NCBI GenBank assembly: GCA_951640165.1
Contig: OX621249.1
Coordinates: 5,507,001-5,571,000 of the forward strand
Length of the DNA stretch: 64,000 bases
Origin: Pseudoips prasinana
Taxonomy: Eukaryota; Arthropoda; Insecta; Lepidoptera; Nolidae
Reading direction: 5' to 3'
Below are positions 50,639 to 60,337 of the stretch, piece by piece (positions within the stretch are counted from its first letter, which is position 1; the number at the start of each line of letters is the position of its first letter). Both the position numbers and the translations under genes were made by a program. The notes beneath the pieces were generated by a model. The model saw nothing but the letters and a program-made list of their open reading frames with translations, did not search any database and was not told the DNA's origin.

Positions 50639-51021
50639 AACGAAACATATAATAATAATAATAATGTCCTCCTAGCCGAATTTCGGCCACGGCGGCCGGT
50701 CTCAGTAGAGATTAGCCATCTGCGCGGGACATATTATAGTGCTTAAGTGAGCGCGGAAATACAGGAGCACTTTCTATTCCATCACTCTCATAATCCGATG
50801 GGACGCCGACGCCGCCGACCGACGGCTTTACGTGCTCTCCGAGGCACGGGGTATAATACCGCGAACTCCCAGACTTCGGGCTGATGCTGAGAATTTTTTC
50901 TTATTACAGAAAAGTCCCGAAATCACTTTTGGCCGACCCGGGATTTGAACCCAGGACCTCGTTTTCTGCGGGTGAACACGCTACCGCTAGACCAACGAGG
51001 CAGTCGAGAAACGAAACATAT
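50639..51021 (-). mobile_element. SINE-D, full length with perfect TSD
   Basis: Bracketed by AACGAAACATAT (50639-50650 and 51010-51021), a perfect 12-bp target-site duplication. Internal order in reverse: (AAT)n, TCCTCCTAGCCGAATTTCGG, TAGCCATCTGCGCGGGAC, CTCTCCGAGGCACGGGG, GATTTGAACCCAGGACCTCG, TACCGCTAGACCAACGAGGC. A small deletion near 50810 removes part of the ACC-GACCTC block (GGGACGCCGACGCCGCCGAC). Confidence 0.9.
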
Positions 51022-51024
51022 ATG

Positions 51025-51630
51025 AACCCTAGCGCCATCCCAACATTCATAAACCTCGAATTCGGTGAGCCCTGTTGCTGCATCAGCGGAGAAACAGAAA
51101 AGGCGGAAGAACGCCAGTTTGATTGTTAATTACAGTTTTCAGTCGTCTGGGATGAACTCTTGGACTATGGGGCCAAAGTTCTCGACTACTTTTACAGAAT
51201 ATATAAAAAAAATTGATCAGACAGAGAATAATCATCGTGGCAATTGTACGGTGTGTTAACCGTTCATTAAATGTCAGTGCAATTAAATATATGTAAAATG
51301 TCAGTGAATGTTCCACGGGATGAATCGTAATGAAAATGCAAGTCGTCCGAATCAAACCACGTCTTTATGAACACTAATATGAAAAATGTATGAAAATGTT
51401 CTGCTACATGTCATTGCACTAAGTACCAAATGTAGGTTGCAATCAAAGTGCAACAAAGCGGGCCTTTTCTAACATAATTTGCTAAATAAACATTAAAATC
51501 ATGTACGTGCACCGTACAGCAATGCTGCCAGTCTTCTAGGCTCACTACCTTTAGCTGGCGATGTGCAGCGTCTACTAGATGGCCTATACATACCTATTTT
51601 ATACAATTTTCACAACGAAATTTCACATTT
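51025..51630. other. No gene recognised
   Basis: Short open frames at 51065-51259 and 51083-51355 overlap on opposite strands without any domain. Confidence 0.35.
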
Positions 51631-51634
51631 TACT

Positions 51635-51790
51635 GAAGTAAAACTTCTATACGCACTTGGGTTGTAAGCTGTTGAATGCGTGACCGGAGCGTTTAGAAAA
51701 GTGATCGGTCGAGGCGAACTGAAGTTTAGAGGGAGATATAAGTTAGTAAAGTTTCGTATATTACTTTAGGGCAATAGAGATGTTTCTATT
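51635..51790 (+). mobile_element. TIR element Q, truncated copy
   Basis: Begins GAAGTAAAACTTC, then CTGTTGAATGCGTGACCGGA, GAGGGAGATATAAGTTAGTA and CGTATATTACTTTAGGGCAA. The same order is found at 58469 and, reversed, at 60338-60596. The right end is missing. Confidence 0.7.
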
Positions 51791-52420
51791 AATGTCCGGT
51801 AAAATATATGTGTATATAATTTACTTAAATAAAATATGAATATTATTATATTCCATTGAAATTTGTTCTTTATCAAATCCTGACTCAAAGTAAAACGTGT
51901 TATTGAATAAAAGAATTGAAGTGGTAAGCATAATGCAAAATGCTTTGAAGATTAAACCAATTTATTATATCTTATTGTAAACTCGTGAATGGATTGTTTG
52001 CCATATTTATTTAAATTTCGTAATCGCCTCTTCTACGTTGTCGCGGATTCTCGTAACTCAAACCGTATCACAAAGGGACGAAACACCTAAATCTTTCAGA
52101 CAATAATGTTCCGAGATAAAAACGGGCCTGATAACAAGTGTTATACGGGCCCTCTAATGTACACTGAAGACCGTTTTACAGCCGTTTTGAATAATTATCA
52201 CAATAGGTTCTTATACACTTGGGTTTCATCTTTATAATGTTTCAATTTTCGGCTTCACTTTTATGGAGGGTAGGTTTTATTGGAAATGACTTGACTTTAT
52301 CGTGACGCCATTATCATTTGGGAATTCTTTAAAAACAACTCGGATTTGGCGCCTAGCGTATAGCCGTATAGTCTTTAGGGCAGTTGATAGGCTGAATGTG
52401 TACAAAACATATTATGCTTT
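51791..52420. other. No gene recognised
   Basis: AT-rich. No recognised coding sequence; the open frame 52302-52640 runs into MITE-A and is accidental. Confidence 0.4.
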
Positions 52421-52423
52421 TTG

Positions 52424-52561
52424 CACAGACGCCAGCACATCCAGCTACCCTCATCTGTCAATTTCTTTTATAGATTTTCAACGTTATCACAAAAACATAA
52501 GGTTCACTTTCAATTGGGGAAATTTACCAGATTGGGGTAGCTTGATGTGCTGGTGTCTGTA
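52424..52561 (+). mobile_element. MITE-A copy 7
   Basis: CAGACGCCAGCACATCCAGC to GATGTGCTGGTGTCTGTA. The left flanking TA has become CA (GCACAGAC), the right is intact. Confidence 0.85.
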
Positions 52562-52664
52562 CCACAAATCGGCAACATTCATAAACAATTTAAACAAAAA
52601 GTTGTGCTATCTGCCCCATCGAATAATAGTGAAAGAATAAAATGTGTAGGTACTTGTGTTGAAT

Positions 52665-52912
52665 AATATCCTGGGACATTATTTACACACGGCCATCTGA
52701 TCCCAAACTTAGCAGAGCTTGTACTATGAAAGCCAGATAACTGATATACTACTTCTTTTGTAAATACATACTTATGTATATAGATAATTACACCCAGACT
52801 CAGGACAAACAAACATGTTCATGCACACAAATATCTGTCCTGGGTGGGAATCGAACCCATGACCTCTGGCGTGAAAAGTAAGCATTTGCCAACCATGCCA
52901 ATAGGCCCAACA
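52665..52912 (-). mobile_element. SINE-A, near full length
   Basis: ATATCCTGGGACATTATTTA, GATCCCAAACTTAGCAGAGC, ACCCAGACTCAGGACAAAC, GGTGGGAATCGAACCCATGA, CCATGCCAATAGGCCC. Followed at 52915-52970 by a short SINE-D relic (TGCGTACACACTTGTGCACT). Confidence 0.85.
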
Positions 52913-53119
52913 AACACGTTTGCGTACACACTTGTGCACTTTGATATGTGCCGCGCAGATAGTTATTCCCCAATAATACCAACATGAATGATTAGACCAG
53001 GTGGAGATTATTTATTAATAGTCTTTCAATAGTAAATTATGCCTTGAAAATCATTGGACAAAGGTTAAATTGTTTTTATGTAGGTATATCAGATATGTCG
53101 AAATACACAATTGAACCAA

Positions 53120-53390
53120 ACCACTGAAATAGCCCGAAGAATTGTAAAGCTGAAGTGGCAGTGGGCGAGGCACATAGCTCATAGAACCGTAGGCGGTTGG
53201 GGCACAAATGTTCATGAGTAGCGACCACGAACCGGAAGACTCAGTGTGGGCAGGCCCTCTACAAGATGGACCGATGATCTTGTGAGAAAAGCTGGAAACC
53301 ACTGGGTGCGGATAGCGCAAGATCGGCAATTATGGAGATCTTTGTCGAGCAGTGGACGTCTTTCATCTGAAATGATGATGATATCAGTAG
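53120..53390 (+). pseudogene. RTE-type LINE C-terminus
   Basis: RIVKLKWQWARHIAHRTVGG, then WGTNVHE, and further GRPSTRWTDDLVRKAGNHWV, RIAQDRQLWRSL in the frame 53246-53470. The tail CAGTGGACGTCTTTCATCTG, AAATGATGATGATATC is intact. GEAFVQ is lost by a small deletion (ATCTTTGTCGAGCAGTGG). Confidence 0.85.
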
Positions 53391-54095
53391 TAGATTACAT
53401 GGTTGTTTCCCCTTTTACACTACTAAGTAAACAACTTGTGACACCACATATATTTATTCTCAAACTATAAATAAAGGATCGAATTAAATGGAAGACAACA
53501 AAGTTCATTAACTTGCTATAAATTTGTCTTCAAAATATTTATTCTTCCAACTCGAATTTTACCTTTTCTTACAAAGAGAGTGAAATATTTACAGAAAAAA
53601 AGCATTAAACTCTAGTGTTAGAGAATTTATAGCCGCTAGCTTATCTAGAAAACATTGCTTTTTATTTTTATAACTTATTTTAACTTTCTTAAAAGCATTT
53701 TAAACGGTTTGTAGCACTACGAAATTTCTTTCATGACAATCTTTTATGGCTTCATTTAGCATATCAGTTTACGAGCTAAGTTTTAAAATAGTTTTATAGT
53801 AGCTTCTTTTATTTTATATTGCTACAAAACTGTTGTTTCGATAAAGCAAATTCTATTTGTCTTCTAATGTTGTGAGGCTAATTTGTAGTATCGTAAGTTC
53901 TTAGCCAATACTATTCGGTTTCCCATGCTAATAAAATATATTTTAAATCGCTTTTGACTATATGCTGAAGAAAAATATTGATACCGTAACTAAATGTACG
54001 ATAGAATAGAATACTCTTTATTCTAGATATAATTATTTAAAATAACAGCTGTGTAGGAAATAAAGTAGAAAAGAAGTATAATATAAGTGTAAATA
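53391..54095. other. No gene recognised
   Basis: Strongly AT-rich; no recognised feature. Confidence 0.4.
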
Positions 54096-54102
54096 TATAA
54101 CA

Positions 54103-54486
54103 CTAGCTGTACCCGTGACTTCGTCCGCACATTTTGTAAAGACTCCGTAAATGTTACATCAGAATATCTCGAATATTTTGTCTCTTGTGGCTAACTTATA
54201 AAACATTCACATAAATATTTCCATACAAACTTTCGTCTCTTATTCCTTATTGTTTTTTGTTTTTGCACCCTTCAAGGTAAAACTTTTACAAACTTTGAAT
54301 GTCATATTTATTTATATCGAAATATACTATAGCACTTAAAATGGCGATACTTCCATACAGCTTTTCGTCCGTCTTTCAACCCCTAACAACGCTTGTTTTT
54401 ACTTTCATTTATATATCAGTTCAGCAGTTTTGGCGTGAAGCAAGACAGACAGGCAGGCAGACAAAGTTACTTTCGAATTTATAAAT
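54103..54486 (-). mobile_element. Non-autonomous Helitron, family 2-like
   Basis: The plus strand starts A|CTAGCTGTACCCGTGACTTC, GTCCGC (terminal stem in reverse, partly decayed) and ends with AGACAGACAGGCAGGCAGAC, AAAGTTACTTTCGAATTTAT, as the (GTCT)n 5' region of 7547-8034. The 5' TC is not clear. The open frame 54299-54484 is inside it and not a gene. Confidence 0.7.
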
Positions 54487-54489
54487 TAA

Positions 54490-55070
54490 GTTAATTAAAA
54501 ATACATTAATATTATATTGGAAAGCAGGTGACTCTACAAACGTAGATAGTGTTCTTTAACGGCTTTATTAAACGTGGCAAGAGTTGGGCACGTTTGACAA
54601 TAATTGGCAAGGCAATCCATTTATACTGCTTGAACTAAAAATGACTTGTTCATGAATATTGTAGAGAGCATAGGAGTATGCAGCTTTAGGTTGTGTGATG
54701 ATCATAGGATTTTGGAATGCGTGTCACAGAGAAACTCGAAATGTATTAATCCACAATGTAAAATTTTTGGCCTGGCAAAATACAATTTAAATATAACTAA
54801 CTTATACTATTTTGTATTAGTCCTTAAGAAAATTATTAAATTAATAAACACGAGACCACGTGACGCAATGCGTCATGGCAATGCTGTCCTTAAATAGAAA
54901 ATGGTTCTAGCTAGGTTGTTTGGCAACCAGTCTAGCAAACTAGCTAGCTAATCCTCAAGCAAATACAAACATTATAATAGAATTCTTTTTTTTTGTAATA
55001 TGTCTAAAGCTTATTATTCAAATGAAATCAAATCGTTTATTTGCATAACCCAGCTTATGGGTAATGGGTG
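54490..55070. other. Possible LINE remnant, otherwise unassigned
   Basis: On the minus strand 54520-54650 has CCTTGCCAATTATTGTCAAA, CGTGCCCAACTCTTGCC and TTTAATAAAGCCGTTAAAGA, which could be LPNYCQT and FNKAVKE of a LINE tail, but frames are broken. The open frame 54646-54897 is unrecognised. Confidence 0.35.
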
Positions 55071-55074
55071 GTAA

Positions 55075-55273
55075 TCACACTAATATTATAAAGGCGAAAG
55101 TTTGTGAGTGTGTGACTGTGTGAGTGTGTAAGTTTGTTACTTCTTCACGTCTAAACGGCTGGAGCGATTTTAATAAAATTTGGTATGGAGTTAGCTGACA
55201 CCCTGAATTAACATATAGGCTATAATTTGTAATAAAAAATTTTAATGCGGGTAAATCCGCGGGGCATAGCTAG
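55075..55273 (+). mobile_element. Non-autonomous Helitron, family 1
   Basis: A|TCACACTAATATTATAAAGG at the start, GTCTAAACGGCTGGAGCGAT in the body, GCGGGTAAATCCGC hairpin and GGGGCATAGCTAG|T at the end. The best preserved member of the family with 179-366. Confidence 0.9.
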
Positions 55274-55298
55274 TATTATAATAAATTTGTACTACTAC

Positions 55299-55548
55299 GT
55301 ACACATTGATATCTAGCACTATATTACTACAAACATGCTCTGACTATTTACAAGCGCTTCTTTAAAGTCTATGTTAATAAATACTTTTTATTTGTATTTT
55401 TTTTGTTTACTACACATCACAAGGTAAAAATGTGTAGTAAACAAAAAAAATACAAATAAAAAGTATTTATTAACATAGACTTTAAAGAAGCGCTTGTAAA
55501 TAGTCAGAGCATGTTTGTAGTAATATAGTGCTAGATATCAATGTGTAC
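55299..55548. repeat. Perfect 119-bp-arm inverted repeat
   Basis: Left arm 55299-55417 and right arm 55430-55548 are exact reverse complements over 119 bp, separated by 12 nt (CACAAGGTAAAA). Both arms carry the 3' end of retroposon X (left: TGACTATTTACAAGCGC in plus orientation; right: the same in minus orientation). The right arm continues into a normal minus-strand X copy, so the left arm is the inverted extra piece. Confidence 0.95.
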
Positions 55549-56040
55549 CTATAGATATACATAATTATTTATAGGTACACATTGATATTTGGATATGCGC
55601 CTTGTATGAAAGCATTTAGAAATAACATTTGATTTATGTTTGTAATGATTTAGTAACATAGCTGGCTTATTTAAGTTATTGTCAAAGATATTATTCATAT
55701 GTTTAATTATCGTAATTTATAGTTTGAGATATATTTACTACATCTTGTCTGAACGGTTCTGTCTATATTAAGATAAGTATTTAATATTATTGTGATTATT
55801 ACGTACCTTGTGTTATTAACGACAGTCGCGCTTTAATGCTTCCACTGGATCCAATGCGACCCAATTGAGAAGATCCGGCGAAACAAACTCATCGGATGTC
55901 TCTACTACCAGTTTTTAACACGGCCCAGTTGAGACGGTCCGTCGAAACATACTCAAGGGGGCATATACATGAGATTTGGTCCACTATCTGAAATTATAGC
56001 AAATAATTTCAGACAGTGGACCGATCGGTTATCTGAATAA
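55430..56040 (-). mobile_element. Retroposon X with two further hairpins
   Basis: A long X copy in reverse, including the 5' block (CACTGGATCCAATGCGACCC, GGCGAAACAAACTC, CAGTTGAGACGGTCC). Inside, ATATCAATGTGTACCTAT (55535-55552) is inverted at 55571-55588 with 18 nt between. At its 5' end, GGTCCACTATCTGAAATTAT (55978-55997) is inverted at 56003-56022 with one mismatch and 5 nt between. Confidence 0.85.
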
Positions 56041-56136
56041 GTATTTATTTTATAATAAAATCTGAAAAACTATTCATACATTTACTAGGAAATACTCTGT
56101 TTTCTTAAAATTCTTGTTTAAAATTAAATAAACAAG

Positions 56137-56232
56137 TCAAAAGAAACCAAATAACTAAATAAAACAAAAACTATACACTCAAATAAGAGAGTGTATAGTT
56201 TTTGTTTAATTTAGTTATTTGGTTTCTTTTGA
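56137..56232. repeat. 44-bp-arm hairpin
   Basis: 56137-56180 and 56189-56232 are inverted copies with one mismatch (AAATAAAAC against AAATTAAAC) and an 8-nt loop AAATAAGA. It lies about 115 bp right of the X copy; no other copy in the window. Confidence 0.9.
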
Positions 56233-56488
56233 ATTTTACACTCGCAGAAATAATATATCTGCAAAGCTAATCAACAAATAGACTAGGTAATGTAGACCTT
56301 AACGGCTTATTCACAATATCAATCTCATGTGTATAATATAATTAAGAGTTAAAGTAATAAACAATGTCATCCATAATTCAATTTATCCATCTATATTCAT
56401 ATTACACCATAAACATCAAATTTTCGAGACGAAATCATCGTCAGCATAAAATAAGTTGCAAACGAGCAATTATTGAACTTCAAAATAA

Positions 56489-56807
56489 TCTATACATCTA
56501 TACAAATAAATAAAATTGGAGTGTCTGTTTGTAATATTGAAATATCCGGTTTTTACTACATAAATATGAATATATATACGGTACATACACCAAAATAACA
56601 TTTTTTATAATTTTTGTCTGTCTGTCTGTCTGTTTGTTCCGGCTAATCTCTGAAATGGCTGGACCGATTTTGACGGGACTTTTATTGGCAGGTAGCTGAT
56701 GTAATAAGGCGTAACTTAGGCTACTTTTATTTTAGAAAAAGTATTTTATTTTACTAAAAATCTAAATGAACTAATTAACTCGCGGACGAAGTCGCGGGCA
56801 CAGCTAG
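56489..56807 (+). mobile_element. Non-autonomous Helitron, family 5
   Basis: A|TCTATACATCTATACAAATA, GGCTGGACCGATTTTGACGG, CGCGGACGAAGTCGCG hairpin and GGGCACAGCTAG|T. Very similar to 47643-47970 except for a shorter AT run. Confidence 0.9.
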
Positions 56808-56839
56808 TAATAAATATATTGGAATAATTAACACAAGTT

Positions 56840-57062
56840 AGTGTAGTGGAGGGTCGTAAGATCTGTGATGAAGCCTGGTTCGGAGTACTTGCTGATAAGA
56901 GACAGAAGCGACATGAAAGCGGCTCGGCACCAACCACCGCAAACTTCTCTTGTCAGGCCTGCGGCAGGCTATGTCGCTCTCGCATCGGTTTGTTTAGACA
57001 CCATAAGAAATGTCTCTTAGACAATGTGCCGTAAATCGTCTGTAACAGACGCAAAGGTCATA
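56840..57062 (+). pseudogene. LINE ORF C-terminus with zinc finger
   Basis: The frame 56846-57034 reads EGRKICDEAWFGVLADKRQK, RHESGSAPTTANFSCQACGR, LCRSRIGLFRHHKKCLLDNV, P and stop. CxxCGRLCRSRIGL-RHxxxC is a C2H2-like finger that closes some insect LINE ORFs. Here it is intact, unlike the sister copy at 5100. After the stop the same 3' segment (TCGTCTGTAACAGACGCAAA) leads to a short ATATAT tail. Heavily 5'-truncated. Confidence 0.85.
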
Positions 57063-57149
57063 TATAACACAATGCCTGTTTATCCAAAACTAGGTAAAAC
57101 CTCTGGCAACCAGGCTACTGATAAATGTACTTTATTTAATAATATAATA

Positions 57150-57395
57150 TAATATCTAGGGACAATGTCACACAGATCATCCTAGCCCCAAACTAAGCAA
57201 AGCTTGTACTATGGGTACCAGGCGACGATATACATACTTATATAGATAGATAAATACATATATACATAGAAAACATCCATGACTCAGAAACAAATATTCG
57301 TGCTCATCACACAAATATTTGCACTTACCGGGATTTGAACCCAGGACCACCAGCTTCGTAGGCAGGAGCACTACCAACTAGGCTACAGTGACTGT
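57150..57395 (-). mobile_element. SINE-B
   Basis: AGGGACAATGTCACACAGAT, CATCCTAGCCCCAAACTAAG, AACATCCATGACTCAGAAAC, GGGATTTGAACCCAGGACCA, GGCAGGAGCACTACCAACTA. Complete reverse copy. Confidence 0.85.
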
Positions 57396-57464
57396 CTTAT
57401 TTAAACATTATAGATAAATTACACCGAAATACTTAATAACTAATCGAAGTCATCATACAAATAT

Positions 57465-57530
57465 TTTTCCTGGGTGGGGATCGAACCCACGATCTCTAGC
57501 TTAGCAGCTATTTTCTTCTTAGCGTGTCGA
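57465..57530 (-). mobile_element. tRNA-like SINE head, SINE-A type
   Basis: ATTTTTCCTGGGTGGGGATC, GAACCCACGATCTCTAGC; head only. Confidence 0.55.
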
Positions 57531-57639
57531 TGGCAATCTAAATTAAGTCAGCCCAGAATTCAGCTACAAACAGAGCGTTGTCAGAGGCGTCCATACAGTA
57601 ATATTTACAAAATTCATCAGTTTCTTCGTTGATCCTAAA

Positions 57640-57893
57640 ATTACTGACAATATGTAGTAAAAATATTAGACTTAAACTATTTAATTAAACATAATCTCTT
57701 GACAATAACTTGATGCGAGCTAGCTAAATATCAATGCTATAATAAAATAAATTTTATAAATGTTTTCATACACTGCGTACCTAAATATCTATGTTACTAG
57801 AAATATAACTATATTACTACAAACATGTTCTGACTATTTACAAGCGCTTTTTTAAAGTCTACGTGAATAAAAACCTTTTTTATTTTATTTTAA
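57640..57893 (+). mobile_element. Retroposon X
   Basis: GACAATATGTAGTAAAAATA, GATGCGAGCTAGCTAAATAT, TGTTCTGACTATTTACAAGC, ACGTGAATAAAAACC. Close to the 35690 copy, but lacking its 5' block. Confidence 0.8.
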
Positions 57894-58465
57894 AAAAACT
57901 CTTCTGTTTTTACATTTTCACGTAAATGCTAATTGTAAGGTGTATGAAGGAGAACTATTAGAGCCCGTAATCATTAAAAAAGGCCGAATAAAACTTATTT
58001 CTTAAGATTTTTCGTCAAAAGTAGTAATATAGCTTCAAATTCTTTGAAAGCAAACACCCGTAGTGCCACTTCCAAGAAATACAGTTTAATTTTTACTAGG
58101 CAATAATTGTAAACGACGATATGAGAATGTTCGCACGTCTGTGGCTGGTATTACATAATCTCTGAATACTAATAAGCGAACGTCCCGTGACAGATGTAAC
58201 AAAATTAATATGTATCGCGGCTTGTGGATTTCCCCAGTGATGGCGTGTCAAATAAACCTTATTAGGTAGGGAAGGAACGTCAGGTTGTCAGACTAAATTA
58301 TGGGGGGATCGAATAAAATGTAGATTACGATATACTTAAATGATTTTAATCTAGAAAGTAGATACAATGTCTCACGCCCAAGAAATGAGTTTTCTTTAAT
58401 TTACAACTAGGTAATGACGACAGTTTTAGGGCATCCTATCCGCAGATTGTAATTTGAATACTATT
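57894..58465. other. No gene recognised
   Basis: No recognised coding sequence or repeat. Confidence 0.35.
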
Positions 58466-58468
58466 TTT

Positions 58469-58975
58469 GAAGTAAAACTTCTACGCATGCTCGAATTATG
58501 GAGTAAACTGCGTGACGAGAGTATTACGAAGTATGCTCGAAGTTGAAGGGGAGATATAAGTTAGTGAGGATAGAAGTTACTCTTGTTATATTACTGTAGG
58601 AACAAGAGAGAGTTTCCAGCGACCCGCACAAGATCATCGGTCCATCTTGTAGATGACCAGCCCACGCTACGACTTCCAGTACGTGGTCGCCACTCGAGAA
58701 CCTTTCTGCCCCAACAGCCATCGGTTCTACGAGCTATGTGCTCCGGCCACTGCCACTTCAGTTACGCAATTCTTCGGGGCCATGTCGGTGACTTAGTTCT
58801 GGAAACTGCTGGATACGAATAGCGCAAGACCGGCAATTGTGGATATCTTTGGGGGAAGGCTTTGTCATCGGTCTTTCGGCTGATATGTTGATGATCATGA
58901 TGAAGAGTGAGTTGCGAGCATAATCTTTTTCATTTTCTCACATAGCCAGTTTCAAAAGTCTAAGTTTTACTATAG
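58469..58975 (+). mobile_element. TIR element Q split by an RTE insertion
   Basis: Left part 58469-58614: GAAGTAAAACTTC, GGGGAGATATAAGTTAGTGA, ATATTACTGTAGGAACAAGA. Right part 58903-58975: ATAGCCAGTTTCAAAAGTCT, AAGTTTTACTA. Joined, they give the order of the reversed copy at 60338-60596, including the GAGAGA tract at the break. Confidence 0.75.
58604..58913 (+). mobile_element. Twin-primed RTE-type LINE insertion
   Basis: 58615 to about 58785 is the upstream RTE part in reverse (ATCATCGGTCCATCTTGTAG, GTGGTCGCCACTCGAGAACC, TGCCACTTCAGTTACGC). About 58795-58902 is the downstream part in forward orientation (GGAAACTGCTGGATACGAAT, AGCGCAAGACCGGCAATTGT, CGGCTGATATGTTGATGATC). The two parts abut in the parent sequence at CTGGAAAC. 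AAGAGAGAGTT (58604-58614) and AAGAGTGAGTT (58903-58913) form an 11-bp target-site duplication with one change. Confidence 0.85.
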
Positions 58976-58979
58976 TCGA

Positions 58980-59230
58980 TTGGTCGAAAGCCCACTCGTT
59001 TTTTTACTTGTAGTTTGTTTCTTACTTTATTGTATTATTCAAAAGATACACGTTGAGACACTGTTTCATGACTTAAATGTAAATAAAATTTACGGTTCCA
59101 AATTTTCTCGTAGGCAAAACCATTAAGCGTAACAGACGTATTAAACTACTACTACTAGGAGTTATTAGTAACGCATCAACAGTTAGTATTAGAACAAGCC
59201 ATTTTTAAGAAGTAATGTATTATTTCCCCT
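58980..59230. other. No gene recognised
   Basis: No recognised feature. Confidence 0.35.
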
Positions 59231-59234
59231 TTTT

Positions 59235-59470
59235 ATTATCATCATCATAGCTGGCGAAAAACGTGCACAACTAGACATAGACCACTCTAAACGACCACGC
59301 CACAACTGTCGGTCTTGCGCGCTGCCCGCATCCAGCGGCATCCCGTGACCCTTTTACGATCATTGGTCTACCTTTTGGGGGGCATGCCTACAAGAATCTT
59401 TCTGCCCCCACGGTCGTTGGTCCTACGGGCTATGTGCCATGCCCACTGCCATATTTTAACACATCGTAAA
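59235..59470 (-). mobile_element. RTE-type LINE fragment, diverged
   Basis: TATCATCATCATAGCTGGCG, CGGTCTTGCGCGCTGCCCGC, TTTTACGATCATTGGTCTAC, TTTCTGCCCCCACGGTCGTT, CATGCCCACTGCCATATTTT. An older member of the RTE family. Confidence 0.75.
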
Positions 59471-59474
59471 ACTG

Positions 59475-60335
59475 CGTTGCTTAAAAAATTATACTCCACG
59501 ATTCTCACTCAATATTTAACTGCTCTCTATTTCTTACGGATTTCAGTGGATTTCTGCCCTAAAACAATATAACAGATACTTAGAAGTGATAGCCTACTAT
59601 GAGCCTAAAATACTAGAAAATAACATTCAAATGATACCTAATCTAAAATCGTTTATGTAAAATGCTACACAGATTTTCCACTATTGTATATTATTCGATT
59701 TCACTACGCTTAGTCAGTCACAGTGAATGCTTTTATATTTTCAATACTCCAGACTAAGTGAGCGAATGGAATTTTTGTCCATATAAATGGTTCATTTTGT
59801 GAAGGGATTAAAGGCTAAAATGTGTGTAATTTACATTGATTTGCAACAATAATTCAGTTCATTCAAGCGTTACAAATCGAGTTAGTTCACTTGATCGCTT
59901 GTGTTGACTTGGTATTTTGGCCGAATAACATTTTATCTGAATGGTTGTGAATATTTAATGTTTGTTTGGTGGAAAGGTTTGGTAACATTTTGCCGTCTAT
60001 AAGATACTTAGCTATGTTGAATCATGCTGATAAAAATTTTACCTTCTCACCACTTCAATTTATAGGCAACACAAGTAGGTGTGTGGGATTAGAACCCGAA
60101 ATGTAAGGATCGCCTCGCTACAACCTTAGCGCCCTCGTGTTTGAGTGCCGCAACTTTAATCTACACTTAAATTTGAAACTAGCATCGTAACTTGTTTTAT
60201 GTATTCTAGTGATGACATAATTAACATATTTCAGAAACATTGTGGTTAAAATGTATCACAAATAATAATATAATTATAGCATATCTCTTAAGATATAGTT
60301 TATAAAAAAAAACAAATATAATTTAGACGGTACGA
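59475..60335. other. No gene recognised
   Basis: AT-rich. GGGATTAGAACCCGAAATG near 60090 looks like a decayed tRNA-like B-box region in reverse; nothing else. Confidence 0.35.
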
Positions 60336-60337
60336 GT

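Noticed and set aside
52302..52640. 112-codon open frame
   Set aside because: More than a third is the translated MITE-A palindrome.
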